From: an uncultured cyanobacterium
GTDB taxonomy: Bacteria > Cyanobacteriota > Cyanobacteriia > Cyanobacteriales > Nostocaceae
DNA: 64,000 bases
Direction: 5' to 3'
Assembly (NCBI GenBank): GCA_903848645.1
Contig: CAINGU010000113.1
Coordinates: forward strand, 61,650-125,649
Shown: positions 45,149-54,611 of the stretch, one piece after another
Position numbering within the stretch: the stretch's first letter is position 1
Layout of the letters: every line of letters starts with the position of its first letter
Made by a program: the position numbers and the translations under genes
Notes under the pieces: model-generated
Told to the model about the DNA's origin: nothing
The model's database searches: none
Seen by the model: only the letters and a program-made list of their open reading frames with translations

Positions 45149-46510
45149 TCAAACTTCACCAAAATTACCGCCTAATTCTTGCTGTAAGCGATACAAAATA
45201 GTATTTTTATCAACTTGTGATAAAATTTCCTGAATGACGGTATTAGCTCCTAATTGTCCCCAAGTACAGCCTTTCTCTAGATATAACTGTGCAGCTTTAC
45301 CGACTGTATAAGCACCATAACCAGCAATTCCACCTTGTGCGATCGCACTCCCCACAAAAGTAGTAATATTAAGAGGATTATCACCACTAGCTATGGCTGC
45401 GGTACTTTTACCTAAACCTAATATAAAACTACTGCCAATTTCACTTAATAATAAACCACCAGAACTAAATAAAATTGTTTTTAATAATTTACTGGCTTCA
45501 TAGCTAGTCATGGGTAAACCATACAATTTAGCTAAAGCCCGAATTAAAGCTAAATCGGTAATTAAACCACCAATAATATCTAAAAAAGCAATGGGATTTA
45601 AACCAATAGCTAGGGCTTTATATTGACTAAATCGCCAAATAATATCTTCTGCTTCTTTTTCTCGGATATCAATGGTTTTTTCAGCGATATTTTGCTCCGA
45701 TTCCCTAGCTTGAATGAGTGCATTTAAAGCTAAAAGAGATCGTCCTTCTCTATTTAATATATTCAAGATAGTTTGCTTTAATTCATCTACTTGCGGTGGG
45801 GGGGTTTCCCATTCATAATTAATAGTTCCATCTGGATATTCTACTCTAACTTCCATTGGTGCAGGTTCAGCCGCTATCATGACAATTTCATCAGGTAATA
45901 AAGGCTTATTTTGTAAATTTCCTGCCCCTAATTGTTGGAGATTTTTGTAAATTGCAGTTTTATCTGTTTCTGGATATAAATCAATTTTATTAAATACCAA
46001 AATTAAAGGTTTTTGGGCTTGACGTAATTCTAATAATCCCTGATATTCGGTTCTAGTAATATCCCCAGAAACCACAAACAATATTAAATCAGCTTGACGC
46101 GCTACGTCTCGTGCCATTTGCGCCCGTGAATCTCCGGCAATTTCATCTAAGCCGGGAGTATCAATTAATTCGACTAATACCTTATCTCCGGGTTTCCAAG
46201 GCACGGAACGCGGCCATTGAGTGACACCATTTAGGGGTCCGGTTTGCAGAATTTTTTCCCCTAATAAAGAATTTAATACTGCTGATTTTCCCCGACTAAC
46301 TAAACCAAAAGCGGCAATTCTGATGACATTTCCATCTAATTTATTGAGTGTGGTATTTAAGGCTTCTATTTCCGGTTTTAGTAAAGTTGCCAATTCTGGA
46401 TTTGCTGCCATTTGTCCCGATTTACGGAGATATCCATACCAAGATAATGCTTGTCTGAGACTAGCACGGGCGCGGTTTAAATGGGTTTCTTGTAGGTTAC
46501 GATTACTCAC
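45149..46510 (-). CDS. Membrane-associated GTPase with DUF697 domain
   Basis: The start is placed at a GTG (VSNRNLQ) since the longer frame begins with translated CCCTGTTCCC repeats. It has about 453 residues. The G domain has G1 GLVSRGKSA, G3 DTPGLDE and G4 NKIDLYPE; the C-terminal third is hydrophobic helices with AIGLNPIAFLDIIGGL, typical of YcjF/DUF697 proteins. Such GTPases act at membranes in cyanobacteria and plastids, but the exact role is unknown. The gene is single, next to a MITE. Confidence 0.75.
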   Translation of the reverse strand: MSNRNLQETHLNRARASLRQALSWYGYLRKSGQMAANPELATLLKPEIEALNTTLNKLDGNVIRIAAFGLVSRGKSAVLNSLLGEKILQTGPLNGVTQWPRSVPWKPGDKVLVELIDTPGLDEIAGDSRAQMARDVARQADLILFVVSGDITRTEYQGLLELRQAQKPLILVFNKIDLYPETDKTAIYKNLQQLGAGNLQNKPLLPDEIVMIAAEPAPMEVRVEYPDGTINYEWETPPPQVDELKQTILNILNREGRSLLALNALIQARESEQNIAEKTIDIREKEAEDIIWRFSQYKALAIGLNPIAFLDIIGGLITDLALIRALAKLYGLPMTSYEASKLLKTILFSSGGLLLSEIGSSFILGLGKSTAAIASGDNPLNITTFVGSAIAQGGIAGYGAYTVGKAAQLYLEKGCTWGQLGANTVIQEILSQVDKNTILYRLQQELGGNFGEV

Positions 46511-46570
46511 AGGGGGCAGGGAATAGGGAACAGGGAACAGAAAAATGCTCTTTATTCTCAAATATTGTCC

Positions 46571-46598
46571 GGGTTTAGCATTGTGCTTTACCCCTACA
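46571..46598. repeat. REP-type hairpin upstream of the GTPase
   Basis: GGGTTTAGCA-TTG-TGCTTTACCCCTACA, one mismatch in the 10-bp stem, a further member of the TAGGGGT(A/T)(T/A)AGCA family also seen at 44384 and in the halves around 44893/45113. Confidence 0.6.
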
Positions 46599-46634
46599 GA
46601 TTGATTCTTTAATTCTAACTTTATTTACTTAAAA

Positions 46635-46859
46635 TTAAGCTGCTGTTAATGACTTTCCGACAATTTGCGGTTCTGGCAAAGGTTGTCCGTCTTCTAAATA
46701 AGATGAAATCAGCATTTCTAAAACTTCTTGGGCATTTTTTAAAGCCTCTTCATAAGTGTCTCCATGGGTATGACAAAACTCTCCCCATTCAGGAAGACTT
46801 ACCACAAAGCATTTATCTTCTTCTGACCATTGAATAGTTATTGTGTAATGATTATTCAT
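46635..46859 (-). CDS. hicB: HicB-family antitoxin
   Basis: 74 residues: YTITIQWSEEDKCFVVSLPEWGEFCHTHGDTYEEALKNAQ in pieces (IQWSEEDKCFVV, HTHGDTYEEAL, NAQEVLEM) is the partial RNase H-like fold of HicB. It lacks a C-terminal DNA-binding domain, like short HicB forms. Its start overlaps the end of the hicA reading frame by 8 nt, so it was translationally coupled to it. With hicA frameshifted it may be an orphan antitoxin. Confidence 0.85.
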   Translation of the reverse strand: MNNHYTITIQWSEEDKCFVVSLPEWGEFCHTHGDTYEEALKNAQEVLEMLISSYLEDGQPLPEPQIVGKSLTAA

Positions 46860-47081
46860 TTTGTGATTCCTCTTGATATTTTTTGATTTCCTCTATTCTT
46901 TTGATGGCGTTATTAACGTCTTTTTCCTGGTATTCTTTCGCATCTTTTCCGTCTTTACCTGATATAGTAACTCGTCCAGATAAAAAAGGATGATACCAGT
47001 TAGTATGACTACCTTTTCCAGTCCAACAAGTAAAACCTGATTGCAGTAATAAACTTTTCAGTTCTCTAATTTTTTGGGCAT
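46852..47081 (-). pseudogene. hicA: HicA toxin with frameshift near its start
   Basis: The frame reads IRELKSLLLQSG, FTCWTGKGSHTNWYHP (catalytic His in GSH) and then GRVTISGKDGKD, a complete HicA, ending at the hicB start. The ATG at 47081 gives MPKK then runs out of frame: the sequence has CCC plus six A, whereas seven are needed to continue MPKKIREL. The span is 230 nt rather than 231. In the correct frame the only upstream codons before a stop are rare starts such as ATT. It is either inactivated, read through slippage on the A-run, or a sequencing error. Confidence 0.7.
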
Positions 47082-47094
47082 ATCTAATACAATA

Positions 47095-47880
47095 TTATTG
47101 TCCTAAATATGCTTCTAAAACTTTGGTATTATTTTGGATTTCTGTAGGACTACCAACGGCTAGATTTTGTCCTTCAGCTAATACCCAAACTCTATCACAT
47201 AAGGACATAATTACATCCATGTTATGCTCAATAATCAAAAATGTCATGCCATCATGACGATTCCAAGCTAAAATGCGATCGCATATATCATCAATTAATC
47301 TGGGGTTAACGCCAGCAGCAGGTTCATCTAACAATATTAACTTAGGATTAGTCATTAATGCTCGACCAATTTCTAAAAGTTTCCGTTGTCCTCCAGATAA
47401 ACCACCGGCATAATCAGCGGCTTTTTTTTCTAAACCTACGGACTCTAATAAAGACATTGCCCGTTCTTTTAATTGCTTTTCTTCTTTAGCAACAATGTGG
47501 GGTTGAAATTGCACTTGCCAAAAGTTCTCACCGGTTTGTTTTTGCGCCCCCAAAAGCATATTTTCTAATACTGATAACTTCGATAAAACCCGTGCAACTT
47601 GAAAAGTTCTCACTAATCCCTGTTGGGCAATTTGGTATGGTTGTAATTGATGAACAGGTTCACCATCAAAAATGACTCTGCCTTTATCTGGACGGATAAA
47701 ATTGGAAAGTAAATTAAATAAAGTAGTTTTCCCAGCCCCATTGGGACCAATTAATCCAGTAATGCTACCTTTGATAACTTCAATATTAGCTTCTTGAACT
47801 GCTTTAATGCCGCCAAAACTTTTACAAAGTCCAGTTGCGGCTAAAAGAGGTAGTTGGGGTGATTCGTTATTATTTACCAA
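47095..47880 (-). CDS. livG: Branched-chain/neutral amino acid ABC transporter ATPase (LivG-type)
   Basis: 261 residues: Walker A GPNGAGKTT near 42-50, signature LSGGQRKLLEIGRAL, Walker B LILLDEPAAGVNP and the C-terminal VLEAYLG that typifies LivG/BraF. In cyanobacteria this class contributes to the N-I neutral amino acid permease, important for recovering leaked amino acids in filaments. Its ATG overlaps the 3' end of the permease gene by 11 nt, so the two are coupled. The binding protein, LivH and LivF are not adjacent. Confidence 0.85.
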   Translation of the reverse strand: MVNNNESPQLPLLAATGLCKSFGGIKAVQEANIEVIKGSITGLIGPNGAGKTTLFNLLSNFIRPDKGRVIFDGEPVHQLQPYQIAQQGLVRTFQVARVLSKLSVLENMLLGAQKQTGENFWQVQFQPHIVAKEEKQLKERAMSLLESVGLEKKAADYAGGLSGGQRKLLEIGRALMTNPKLILLDEPAAGVNPRLIDDICDRILAWNRHDGMTFLIIEHNMDVIMSLCDRVWVLAEGQNLAVGSPTEIQNNTKVLEAYLGQ

Positions 47881-49003
47881 GTGTAAGTTCCTCCTTTTTC
47901 CCTAAAATGCCTTGAGGCCGCCAAATCATCAGCACCATCAAAATTAAACCAATAAACATTACCCGAAAAGCGCCAATACGTTCTACATCTAGGGGAACAA
48001 TTTTTGGTAAAAATTCCCTAGTTAGGGCATCATAAGCAAAATAGATAACAGCACCTAAGACAGTTCCCAAATTATTCCCAGAACCCCCTAAAATTACCAT
48101 AATCCAGGCATCAAATGTTAGTTGAGGTTGGAAATTATCAGGATAAATTGCTCCTAGTTGCCAAGCAAAGAACGCCCCAGCAATCCCCGCAATTGCCCCA
48201 CCTAACATTAATGATTGTAGTTTATAGGAAAAGACGTTTTTTCCTAATGCTTTGGGGACTTCTTCATCTTCACGAATAGATTTTAGCACTCTTCCCCAAG
48301 GCGATCGCACTAAAATTTCTAATCGCCAAAAGACAAAAGCCAAAACTAACAATACGAACAACATTAAACCCGCTTTGGGATTATAATTATACAGTCCGAT
48401 CACACCAGAAATATAAATTGCACTAGCCAATAATCCTAAAGCAATTCCTACTATCAACCGAGAAATAAATTCTTGTTGAATACTACTATTTCTAATTGTA
48501 ATATTACGTGCAGAAATTTGAGCAGTTTGCACCCAACGCCATAGAGAAAATAATGTTATTCCTGTTAATAGAGTCAGGACAGCAATCATTACCAGCCGGA
48601 AAAACAAATTCGGGGTTGTTGATAAAGGGATAACATAACTTTGCACACCGAAAGATCCCGATATCCACGCATTACCCACAGGTAAATCCTGATTATTTAC
48701 CATTAACCGAATCAGTTCACCTGTACCAATAGTGACAATTGACAGATAATCTTCTCGTAAGCGCAAAGTGGCAAAACCAATTACTAAACCCAGTAAAGCG
48801 GCGACAATCGCGCCAATAACGGCTGATAGCAATAAAGGTACGCCTTTAAAGCTTAATAACACGGTCGTATAAGCACCTAGAGTCATGAAAGCAATATGAC
48901 CAAAATTAATTAAACCCGTAAAACCCCACTGTAAATTTAGTCCTAGGGCAAATAGCGCAAACGTTGCGGTAGAAATAGCCAGAAAAATCAGATATTCAAT
49001 CAT
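47870..49003 (-). CDS. livM: Branched-chain/neutral amino acid ABC transporter permease (LivM-type)
   Basis: 377 residues with roughly nine hydrophobic segments and the LivM signatures GLNLQWGFTGLINFGHIAF (residues about 22-40) and GRVLKSIREDEEVPKALGKN, the coupling-helix region (here quoted in part), plus VILGGSGNNLGTVLGA. It forms the inner-membrane channel together with a LivH-type partner encoded elsewhere. It is the first gene of the livM-livG pair. Confidence 0.85.
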   Translation of the reverse strand: MIEYLIFLAISTATFALFALGLNLQWGFTGLINFGHIAFMTLGAYTTVLLSFKGVPLLLSAVIGAIVAALLGLVIGFATLRLREDYLSIVTIGTGELIRLMVNNQDLPVGNAWISGSFGVQSYVIPLSTTPNLFFRLVMIAVLTLLTGITLFSLWRWVQTAQISARNITIRNSSIQQEFISRLIVGIALGLLASAIYISGVIGLYNYNPKAGLMLFVLLVLAFVFWRLEILVRSPWGRVLKSIREDEEVPKALGKNVFSYKLQSLMLGGAIAGIAGAFFAWQLGAIYPDNFQPQLTFDAWIMVILGGSGNNLGTVLGAVIYFAYDALTREFLPKIVPLDVERIGAFRVMFIGLILMVLMIWRPQGILGKKEELTLGK

Positions 49004-49093
49004 GGGTAATTATTGCTGCCCTGCCTCTTAGTGCCATAAATTGTAGTGTATCTTAAGGATAATTGAGGATTATCTTCCAGTAATACTGTTTTT

Positions 49094-49345
49094 ATGGGAA
49101 CAATATTAATTAATGTGAAATCTGGAAATTTGAATGGTAACGACTATATGAACTTAATGCGGATTAGAATGCACCACCTGATCGAACAATTGGCAGATGA
49201 AGATTTGTATAATGTGTGGAATATTATTCAAGGCTTGCATTATGACTTTTATATGCTTAGATCCATAGAAGAACTAAAAGAACTTCAACAACCGTGGGAT
49301 ATGCTCACTCTGGAAGAAGCTACCAAACAATTAATGTTTTTCTAA
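49094..49345 (+). CDS. Putative antitoxin of a RelE/ParE-type pair
   Basis: An 83-residue acidic helical protein with a C-terminal LEEATKQLMFF, and a mid-section IEQLADEDLYNVWNII that resembles short antitoxin dimerisation regions. It is followed after 38 nt by a ParE/RelE-like gene. M19 (MNLMRIRMH) is an alternative start. The antitoxin role is inferred from position and size. Confidence 0.55.
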   Translation: MGTILINVKSGNLNGNDYMNLMRIRMHHLIEQLADEDLYNVWNIIQGLHYDFYMLRSIEELKELQQPWDMLTLEEATKQLMFF

Positions 49346-49383
49346 GACTATTTCTTAATCCTTTTGAAACTAGGTAATGGTTA

Positions 49384-49641
49384 GTGAATTTGGAAGTGCG
49401 TTATGCTAGGTCTTTTTTAATTGACCTCAAAAGTTTAGAACCTGCTGCCTATGAGCGGGTGTATAATTTTGTCTTTGTCGAGTTAGCGGAAAAATTACAG
49501 CCTCATCACCTCCCAGAACTGCGACAGCTTGATGAGGATGGTATTTTCTTTCGCTTTAGTTTAGACAATTACTTGATAGGTATAGAAATTAGAGGAGAAA
49601 TAGTCAAATTCCTCCGTGTCGTACCGATGCCAGATGTGTAA
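49384..49641 (+). CDS. RelE/ParE-family toxin
   Basis: 85 residues starting at GTG. The pattern RYARSFLIDLKSLEP...YERVYNFV, then RQLDEDGIFFRFSLDNYLIGIEI (in part) and VKFLRVVPMPDV, matches the compact RelE/ParE fold, where a C-terminal arginine on the last strand contacts the target. RelE members cut mRNA in the ribosome while ParE members poison gyrase; which applies is undecided. Downstream of the probable antitoxin. Confidence 0.7.
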   Translation: MNLEVRYARSFLIDLKSLEPAAYERVYNFVFVELAEKLQPHHLPELRQLDEDGIFFRFSLDNYLIGIEIRGEIVKFLRVVPMPDV

Positions 49642-49765
49642 TGCAATATGAACATCAAACCCCTGTATCTTCCTTTCTATTAAAAACTGTATAAGACAAA
49701 GCAGGGATCGCCAAAACCATACATTAAACTTGTGTTTGACCAACACATTATTTGAGATTTCCATA

Positions 49766-51352
49766 ATGGATGCTAAGGTACTTTGGCAACGATACCAGGA
49801 TTGGTTATATTTCCATCCAGCATTAGGACTATATCTAGATGTCAGTCGAATGCGGTTCGATGATGCTTTTGTCGCATCATTACAGCCTAAGTTTGACCAA
49901 GCCTTTGCGGATATGGCAGAATTAGAAAAAGGGGCGATCGCCAATCCCGACGAAAACCGCATGGTAGGACATTACTGGTTGCGGAATCCAGATTTAGCGC
50001 CCACCCCCGAACTCACTCAAGAAATAGTTCAAACCTTAGAACAAATCGAAGCTTTTGCCGACCAGGTACACACTGGGGCAATTCATCCCCCCAAGGAATG
50101 CCGCTTTACAGATATCATCTCCATTGGTATTGGTGGTTCAGCATTAGGGCCCCAATTCGTGGCTGAAGCCCTTTCCCCGGACTTACCTCCCTTACAAATT
50201 CATTTTATAGACAATTCCGACCCCACAGGAATTGATCGGGTTCTTGCCCAACTTGGCAATAAACTAGCCACAACCTTGGTATTAGTAATTTCCAAATCTG
50301 GAGGCACTCCCGAACCTCGCAACGGCATGATTGAGGTCAAACAGGCTTACATAGCCCAAAAATTAGACTTTGCTAAATATGCAGTCGCTATTACTGGACA
50401 AGATAGCAACTTGGATAAAGTCGCAAAATCTGAAAATTGGTTAGCCCGGTTCTTCATGTATGACTGGGTGGGTGGACGTACCTCGGAAATGTCCGCTGTG
50501 GGGCTAGTACCAGCCGCATTACAGGGCATTGATGTCCGTGCCATGCTGGATGGGGCAAAAGAAATGGATGATGCCACCCGCGTCCCCAATCTCAACCATA
50601 ACCCCGCTGCTTTATTAGCCCTGGCTTGGTATTTCTCTGGAAATGGCAAAGGTGAAAAAGACATGGTTGTTCTCCCCTACAAAGACAGCTTGTTGTTATT
50701 TAGCCGCTATTTGCAACAACTGGTCATGGAATCTTTGGGTAAAGAAAAAGATTTAGACGGGAAAACTGTATATCAAGGGATTGCAGTTTATGGTAACAAA
50801 GGTTCAACCGACCAACACGCATACGTGCAACAGTTGCGCGAAGGTGTTCCCAACTTCTTTGCAACTTTTATTGAAGTTTTAGAAGATCGTCAAGGAAAAT
50901 CCGTAGAAGTTGATCCTGGTGTGACTGCTGGTGATTATCTCTGTGGTTTCTTGTTAGGAACTCGTCAAGCATTGTATGAGAATAACCGCGATTCGATTAC
51001 AGTCAGCATTCCTCAAGTTAATGCTCGCACAGTAGGCGCGTTAATTGCATTGTATGAACGGGCTGTGGGTTTATATGCCAGTTTAGTAAATGTCAATGCT
51101 TATCACCAACCAGGTGTAGAGGCTGGTAAAAAAGCTGCCGCTGTAATTCTGGATTTACAAAACCGAGTTTTAGAAGTGTTAAAAACTCAGAAAAAAGCAC
51201 TTTCTATTTCTGAAGTTGCAGATATGGCTGGCGCTGCTGAAGAAGTTGAAGCAATTTACAAAATTCTCCGTCATTTACACAGTAATAATCGGGGTGTGGT
51301 GTTAACTGGTGATTTAGCTAAACCTGGGAGTTTAACTGTTTCTCTCGGTTAA
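49766..51352 (+). CDS. pgi: Glucose-6-phosphate isomerase
   Basis: 528 residues from [13 protein letters not shown]. It interconverts glucose-6-phosphate and fructose-6-phosphate in glycolysis and the oxidative pentose pathway, which supply reductant to heterocysts. Motifs: [50 protein letters not shown] and, near the C-terminus, [15 protein letters not shown] frame extending 12 codons upstream is not favoured. A perfect palindrome lies 26 nt past the stop. Confidence 0.96.
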   Translation: MDAKVLWQRYQDWLYFHPALGLYLDVSRMRFDDAFVASLQPKFDQAFADMAELEKGAIANPDENRMVGHYWLRNPDLAPTPELTQEIVQTLEQIEAFADQVHTGAIHPPKECRFTDIISIGIGGSALGPQFVAEALSPDLPPLQIHFIDNSDPTGIDRVLAQLGNKLATTLVLVISKSGGTPEPRNGMIEVKQAYIAQKLDFAKYAVAITGQDSNLDKVAKSENWLARFFMYDWVGGRTSEMSAVGLVPAALQGIDVRAMLDGAKEMDDATRVPNLNHNPAALLALAWYFSGNGKGEKDMVVLPYKDSLLLFSRYLQQLVMESLGKEKDLDGKTVYQGIAVYGNKGSTDQHAYVQQLREGVPNFFATFIEVLEDRQGKSVEVDPGVTAGDYLCGFLLGTRQALYENNRDSITVSIPQVNARTVGALIALYERAVGLYASLVNVNAYHQPGVEAGKKAAAVILDLQNRVLEVLKTQKKALSISEVADMAGAAEEVEAIYKILRHLHSNNRGVVLTGDLAKPGSLTVSLG

Positions 51353-51378
51353 AAACAATTAATTATCCTATTTATTTA

Positions 51379-51409
51379 GATCCCCGACTTCTTCAAGAAG
51401 TCGGGGATC
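51379..51409. repeat. Perfect 15-bp-arm palindrome after pgi
   Basis: GATCCCCGACTTCTT-C-AAGAAGTCGGGGATC, a perfect hairpin followed by TTGTTTTGATC. It probably terminates pgi. The GATCCCCGACTTCTT unit is a dispersed repeat in related genomes (from memory). Confidence 0.75.
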
Positions 51410-51553
51410 TTGTTTTGATCTTGTTTTTAATTTCTGGCTATAGCAATAATTTTTTTCTCTGGTGAGAAATTCCGGTTAAATCCCTCTAAGGATTCATGAA
51501 AAATTAGATGAAGCTGATGCACATTTAACTTATTACTGTTCATGTTCGGTCTT

Positions 51554-53119
51554 ATGAAAACGGATTACCTAATTGTCGGCAGTGGGTTGTCAGCATTGGT
51601 ATTTGGGTCACTAATGGCAAAATCCGGTAAAAAAGTGCAAGTCTTGGAGGCTCATGAGCATCCAGGAGGCTTTGGTCACACATTTGCGATTGCCTCCGGC
51701 AGGCGTTCCGCCAACGCTAATAAATATAAGTTTAATGCCCAACTACATTACGTTTGGGATTGTGGTGAAGGATATACTGTTAATCGGGTTCTGAAACAAC
51801 TGAACTTAGATCAAGAAGTAACCTTTGAACGGTATGATCCTGATGGTTTCGATCACATGAGAATGCCAGGATACTCACTGAATATACCCTCCTCATCCCA
51901 GGAATTAATCCGCAGGCTATCTGATCTCTTTCCCCAGCATAGCGAAAGCATTCGTAAATTTGTCCTAGAAGTGCAAAAAACCAGTGCGGGAATCAAAAAA
52001 TTATCACCTCCCATAAATCCAAATCCGGTGGCATTATTCTCACATTTCCGGGAAATTTCCTGCGCCCTTATGTATCTCAAAAGTACGCTTCAGGATGTTT
52101 TCGACAAATTTAATCTCCCGAAAGAAGCGCAAACATTATTAGCATTGCAATGGCCTGATTTTTTATTACCTCCAAATCAAGTTTCCTTTTACGCTTGGGT
52201 AATCTTGTTTACTGGATATCAGCAAGGTGCTTTTTACCCGACACAGCATTTTGAACAAGTGATCAATTCCTTAGTCAAAGTGATTGAGGAGAATGACGGC
52301 GAGGTGCTGCTCAATCAGGAAGTTACTCATTTCACATTAACAAACAAAACTATAACTGGGGTTCAAGCAATTGATAGAATCACTCATCAAAGCCGTGAAT
52401 TCACCGCCGAAACCATAATCTGCAATATAGATCCTCAAAAAGCTGCCCAGATGATCGGAATCGAAAACTTCTCGAAGACAATCCGCAAAAAGCTTAATTA
52501 TGAGTATTCCCCATCCAACTATATGGCTTACTGCGTTGTCAAAGATATTGACCTCCGCGACTATGGTTTTGGCAAATGGAATACCTTCCATACAGGTAAT
52601 CGAGATTTAAATGCAGCATTTGATCAGATGTATGAAAAGCATGATTTTTCTAATCCCAGCTTTGCCATAACAACACCCACATTAATGACAGAAGATCGGC
52701 GTGATTGTCCAGAAGGACATCAAATTATCGAATTTTTGACTGTTGCTAATTATGATTATTTCAAAAAACTGAAAGAAACTGATAAAAAGGCTTATAGAGC
52801 TAAAAAAGAGGAAATTTTAGATTTCATTCTCGATGTAGTTGAAAAAAACTATATTCCCAATATTAGAAAACATCTAGTTTTAAAAATGACTGGCAGCCCT
52901 ACCACAAATGAGCGATTTTGTTGGTGTCCCCAGGGAAATTCCTATGGTTCTAATCTCACACCGGACAATATGGGAATTGGTAGGCTAAATTACAATACAT
53001 CTTTAAATAATTTCTATTTTTGTAATGCCTCATCTGGCTACCCAGGTTTTGCCCCAACATTTTGGACTGGGGCAAGTCTTTATCAAAGATTATCAGGAGA
53101 TTTTATTTTATCAAAGTAA
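51554..53119 (+). CDS. FAD-dependent oxidoreductase, carotenoid isomerase/desaturase-like
   Basis: About 521 residues from MKTDYLIVGSGLSALVFG, whose GxGxxG segment is the FAD-binding Rossmann motif, followed by VLEAHEHPGGFG. The C-terminus YFCNASSGYPGFAPTFWTGASLYQRLSGD is the flavoprotein signature of the CrtI/CrtISO/retinol saturase group (quoted in part). Its substrate is unknown; no carotenoid gene adjoins. The N-terminal region contains nine residues, ASGRRSANA, encoded by a dispersed repeat inserted in frame. It is followed 157 nt later by another flavoprotein gene. Confidence 0.75.
   Translation: MKTDYLIVGSGLSALVFGSLMAKSGKKVQVLEAHEHPGGFGHTFAIASGRRSANANKYKFNAQLHYVWDCGEGYTVNRVLKQLNLDQEVTFERYDPDGFDHMRMPGYSLNIPSSSQELIRRLSDLFPQHSESIRKFVLEVQKTSAGIKKLSPPINPNPVALFSHFREISCALMYLKSTLQDVFDKFNLPKEAQTLLALQWPDFLLPPNQVSFYAWVILFTGYQQGAFYPTQHFEQVINSLVKVIEENDGEVLLNQEVTHFTLTNKTITGVQAIDRITHQSREFTAETIICNIDPQKAAQMIGIENFSKTIRKKLNYEYSPSNYMAYCVVKDIDLRDYGFGKWNTFHTGNRDLNAAFDQMYEKHDFSNPSFAITTPTLMTEDRRDCPEGHQIIEFLTVANYDYFKKLKETDKKAYRAKKEEILDFILDVVEKNYIPNIRKHLVLKMTGSPTTNERFCWCPQGNSYGSNLTPDNMGIGRLNYNTSLNNFYFCNASSGYPGFAPTFWTGASLYQRLSGDFILSK
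51692..51718. repeat. Dispersed micro-repeat inserted in the flavoprotein ORF
   Basis: GCCTCCGGCAGGCG-TTCC-GCCAACGCT, a palindromic module of about 27 nt, encodes ASGRRSANA in frame. It is of the same GC-rich GGCGT/AACGCC style as modules at 30930, 44951 and 54541. Confidence 0.6.
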
Positions 53120-53275
53120 TAAATATAATCTCATCCCAAATTTGAATCACAAAAATATCTATAGATTATCTCGCGCGAATAATTACATCTTTTTTATAAA
53201 CCTCCTATAACCGTTAATTCACAATTGGTAGGACGACTCATTTTTAATAACATCCCATTAGTTTAGTGGTGATAT

Positions 53276-54511
53276 ATGAAAATAGCAATTATTGGTGGTG
53301 GTGCAAGCGGTATGGTAACAGCCTACCTGCTCAACAAGCAAGGTCATAATGTGACAATTTTTGAAAAACAACCGATATTGGGCGGGCATATTCGGACATT
53401 AAATAAAAATGTTAAACCCAATCAATCTGACTATAACCAATTGTTAGAAGCTGGTGTTCTGGAATTTCCTGATAATTTTTATAACTTCGTAGAATTGATG
53501 CAGGATTTGGGGGTTGAATTAGAACCTGTAGAAGTTGGTTCAGCAGTTTTTTTTGAAGATGGTCGTCATTTATTTTCAGATTTAATGATTCAAAATAACT
53601 TCACAGGAATTCAGCGAGTAATTGAATATCTGAAGCTAAATACTCTCTATGCTAGTTCTGCTGCACTATGGGTAAAAACACATTTTTCCCAAAGACAAGA
53701 CCTGTATAATCAACCATTATCTCAATACTTCAAATCCCAGTCTATCCGCAATGACTGGATAAAATTATTGACAATGTACTGCTACTCAATTCCCTTTGAA
53801 TTAATAGACAATGTGCCTACAGAACTGGTAATTCCTGCCCTACGAGATTATATTTTTGCCAACTGGTTGAGAATTAAAGGTGGGGTGTATTCCTATATTG
53901 AAAAAATCCACGAACGCTTCCAGGGTGAAATCTTGCTGAATGTTGATGTTTCCGAAATTTATAGACAATCTGATGCTGTTAAGATTAGGCTATCAGATGG
54001 TGTAAATTATCTGTTTGATAAAGTGGTTTTTGCAACGCCACCTGATCAGGTAATGCAGTTATTATCTGACCCAACAAAAGATGAAATTAAACGGTTTTCT
54101 GCATGGCAAAAAAATCAAGCTACAGTGGTGATTCATACTGATAATTCAATGTATGCGAGACACGGTATTAAAGAATATTCGGAATTTGACTTTTTCCAGA
54201 CTAACAAAGGATGGGGATATAATGCTTATCTCAATCGGCTTTGCGGAATATCATTATCACCTCCATACAGTCTAGCTTTTAATTTGGATAGTTTGATAAC
54301 TAAAGATAAAATTATCCACATTCAAGAACACCACACTCCTCTTTACACTGTCGAATCTTTCCGGTACAGAAACGAAGTTATAATCACCAATGGTGAGAAC
54401 AATACTTATCATGTAGGAGCTTACCTTGGTGATGGTTTGCATGAAGGAGCTATCACTTCTGCAATTCGAGTTGCTCAATTAATTGAATCTAGATTAGACA
54501 GGAAATGTTAA
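53276..54511 (+). CDS. FAD-dependent amine-oxidase-like oxidoreductase
   Basis: 411 residues. IAIIGGGASGMVTAYLL at the N-terminus (GxGxxG) followed by FEKQPILGGH is the FAD-binding motif with the GG doublet; near the end, YHVGAYLGDGLHEGAI is the second flavin-contact region found in this family (in place of the usual G-D-G-H). Related proteins oxidise or desaturate small hydrophobic substrates, and the substrate here is unknown. It is cooriented with the flavoprotein 157 nt upstream, so the two may work in sequence. Confidence 0.7.
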   Translation: MKIAIIGGGASGMVTAYLLNKQGHNVTIFEKQPILGGHIRTLNKNVKPNQSDYNQLLEAGVLEFPDNFYNFVELMQDLGVELEPVEVGSAVFFEDGRHLFSDLMIQNNFTGIQRVIEYLKLNTLYASSAALWVKTHFSQRQDLYNQPLSQYFKSQSIRNDWIKLLTMYCYSIPFELIDNVPTELVIPALRDYIFANWLRIKGGVYSYIEKIHERFQGEILLNVDVSEIYRQSDAVKIRLSDGVNYLFDKVVFATPPDQVMQLLSDPTKDEIKRFSAWQKNQATVVIHTDNSMYARHGIKEYSEFDFFQTNKGWGYNAYLNRLCGISLSPPYSLAFNLDSLITKDKIIHIQEHHTPLYTVESFRYRNEVIITNGENNTYHVGAYLGDGLHEGAITSAIRVAQLIESRLDRKC

Positions 54512-54540
54512 TTTTTAGAGGTCACGCGATTTTGGATTTA

Positions 54541-54570
54541 CGTTAGCGAAGCGTACGCAGCGCAGCGAGT
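54541..54570. repeat. GC-rich dispersed micro-repeat
   Basis: CGTTAGCGAAGCGTACGCAG followed by CGCAGCGAG, lying in the spacer between convergent flavoprotein and mdh genes. The GCGAAGCGT/ACGCCACGCTTCGC style matches the modules in the MITEs at 30930 and 44951. Confidence 0.5.
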
Positions 54571-54611
54571 ATTTTTCCGTATTTTTTGAATCTAAAATCT
54601 AAAATTCCCGG

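Noticed and set aside
44902..45162. An 86-codon minus-strand frame as a gene
   Set aside because: It lies across a MITE with hairpins and inverted ends, so the frame is a by-product of the repeat.
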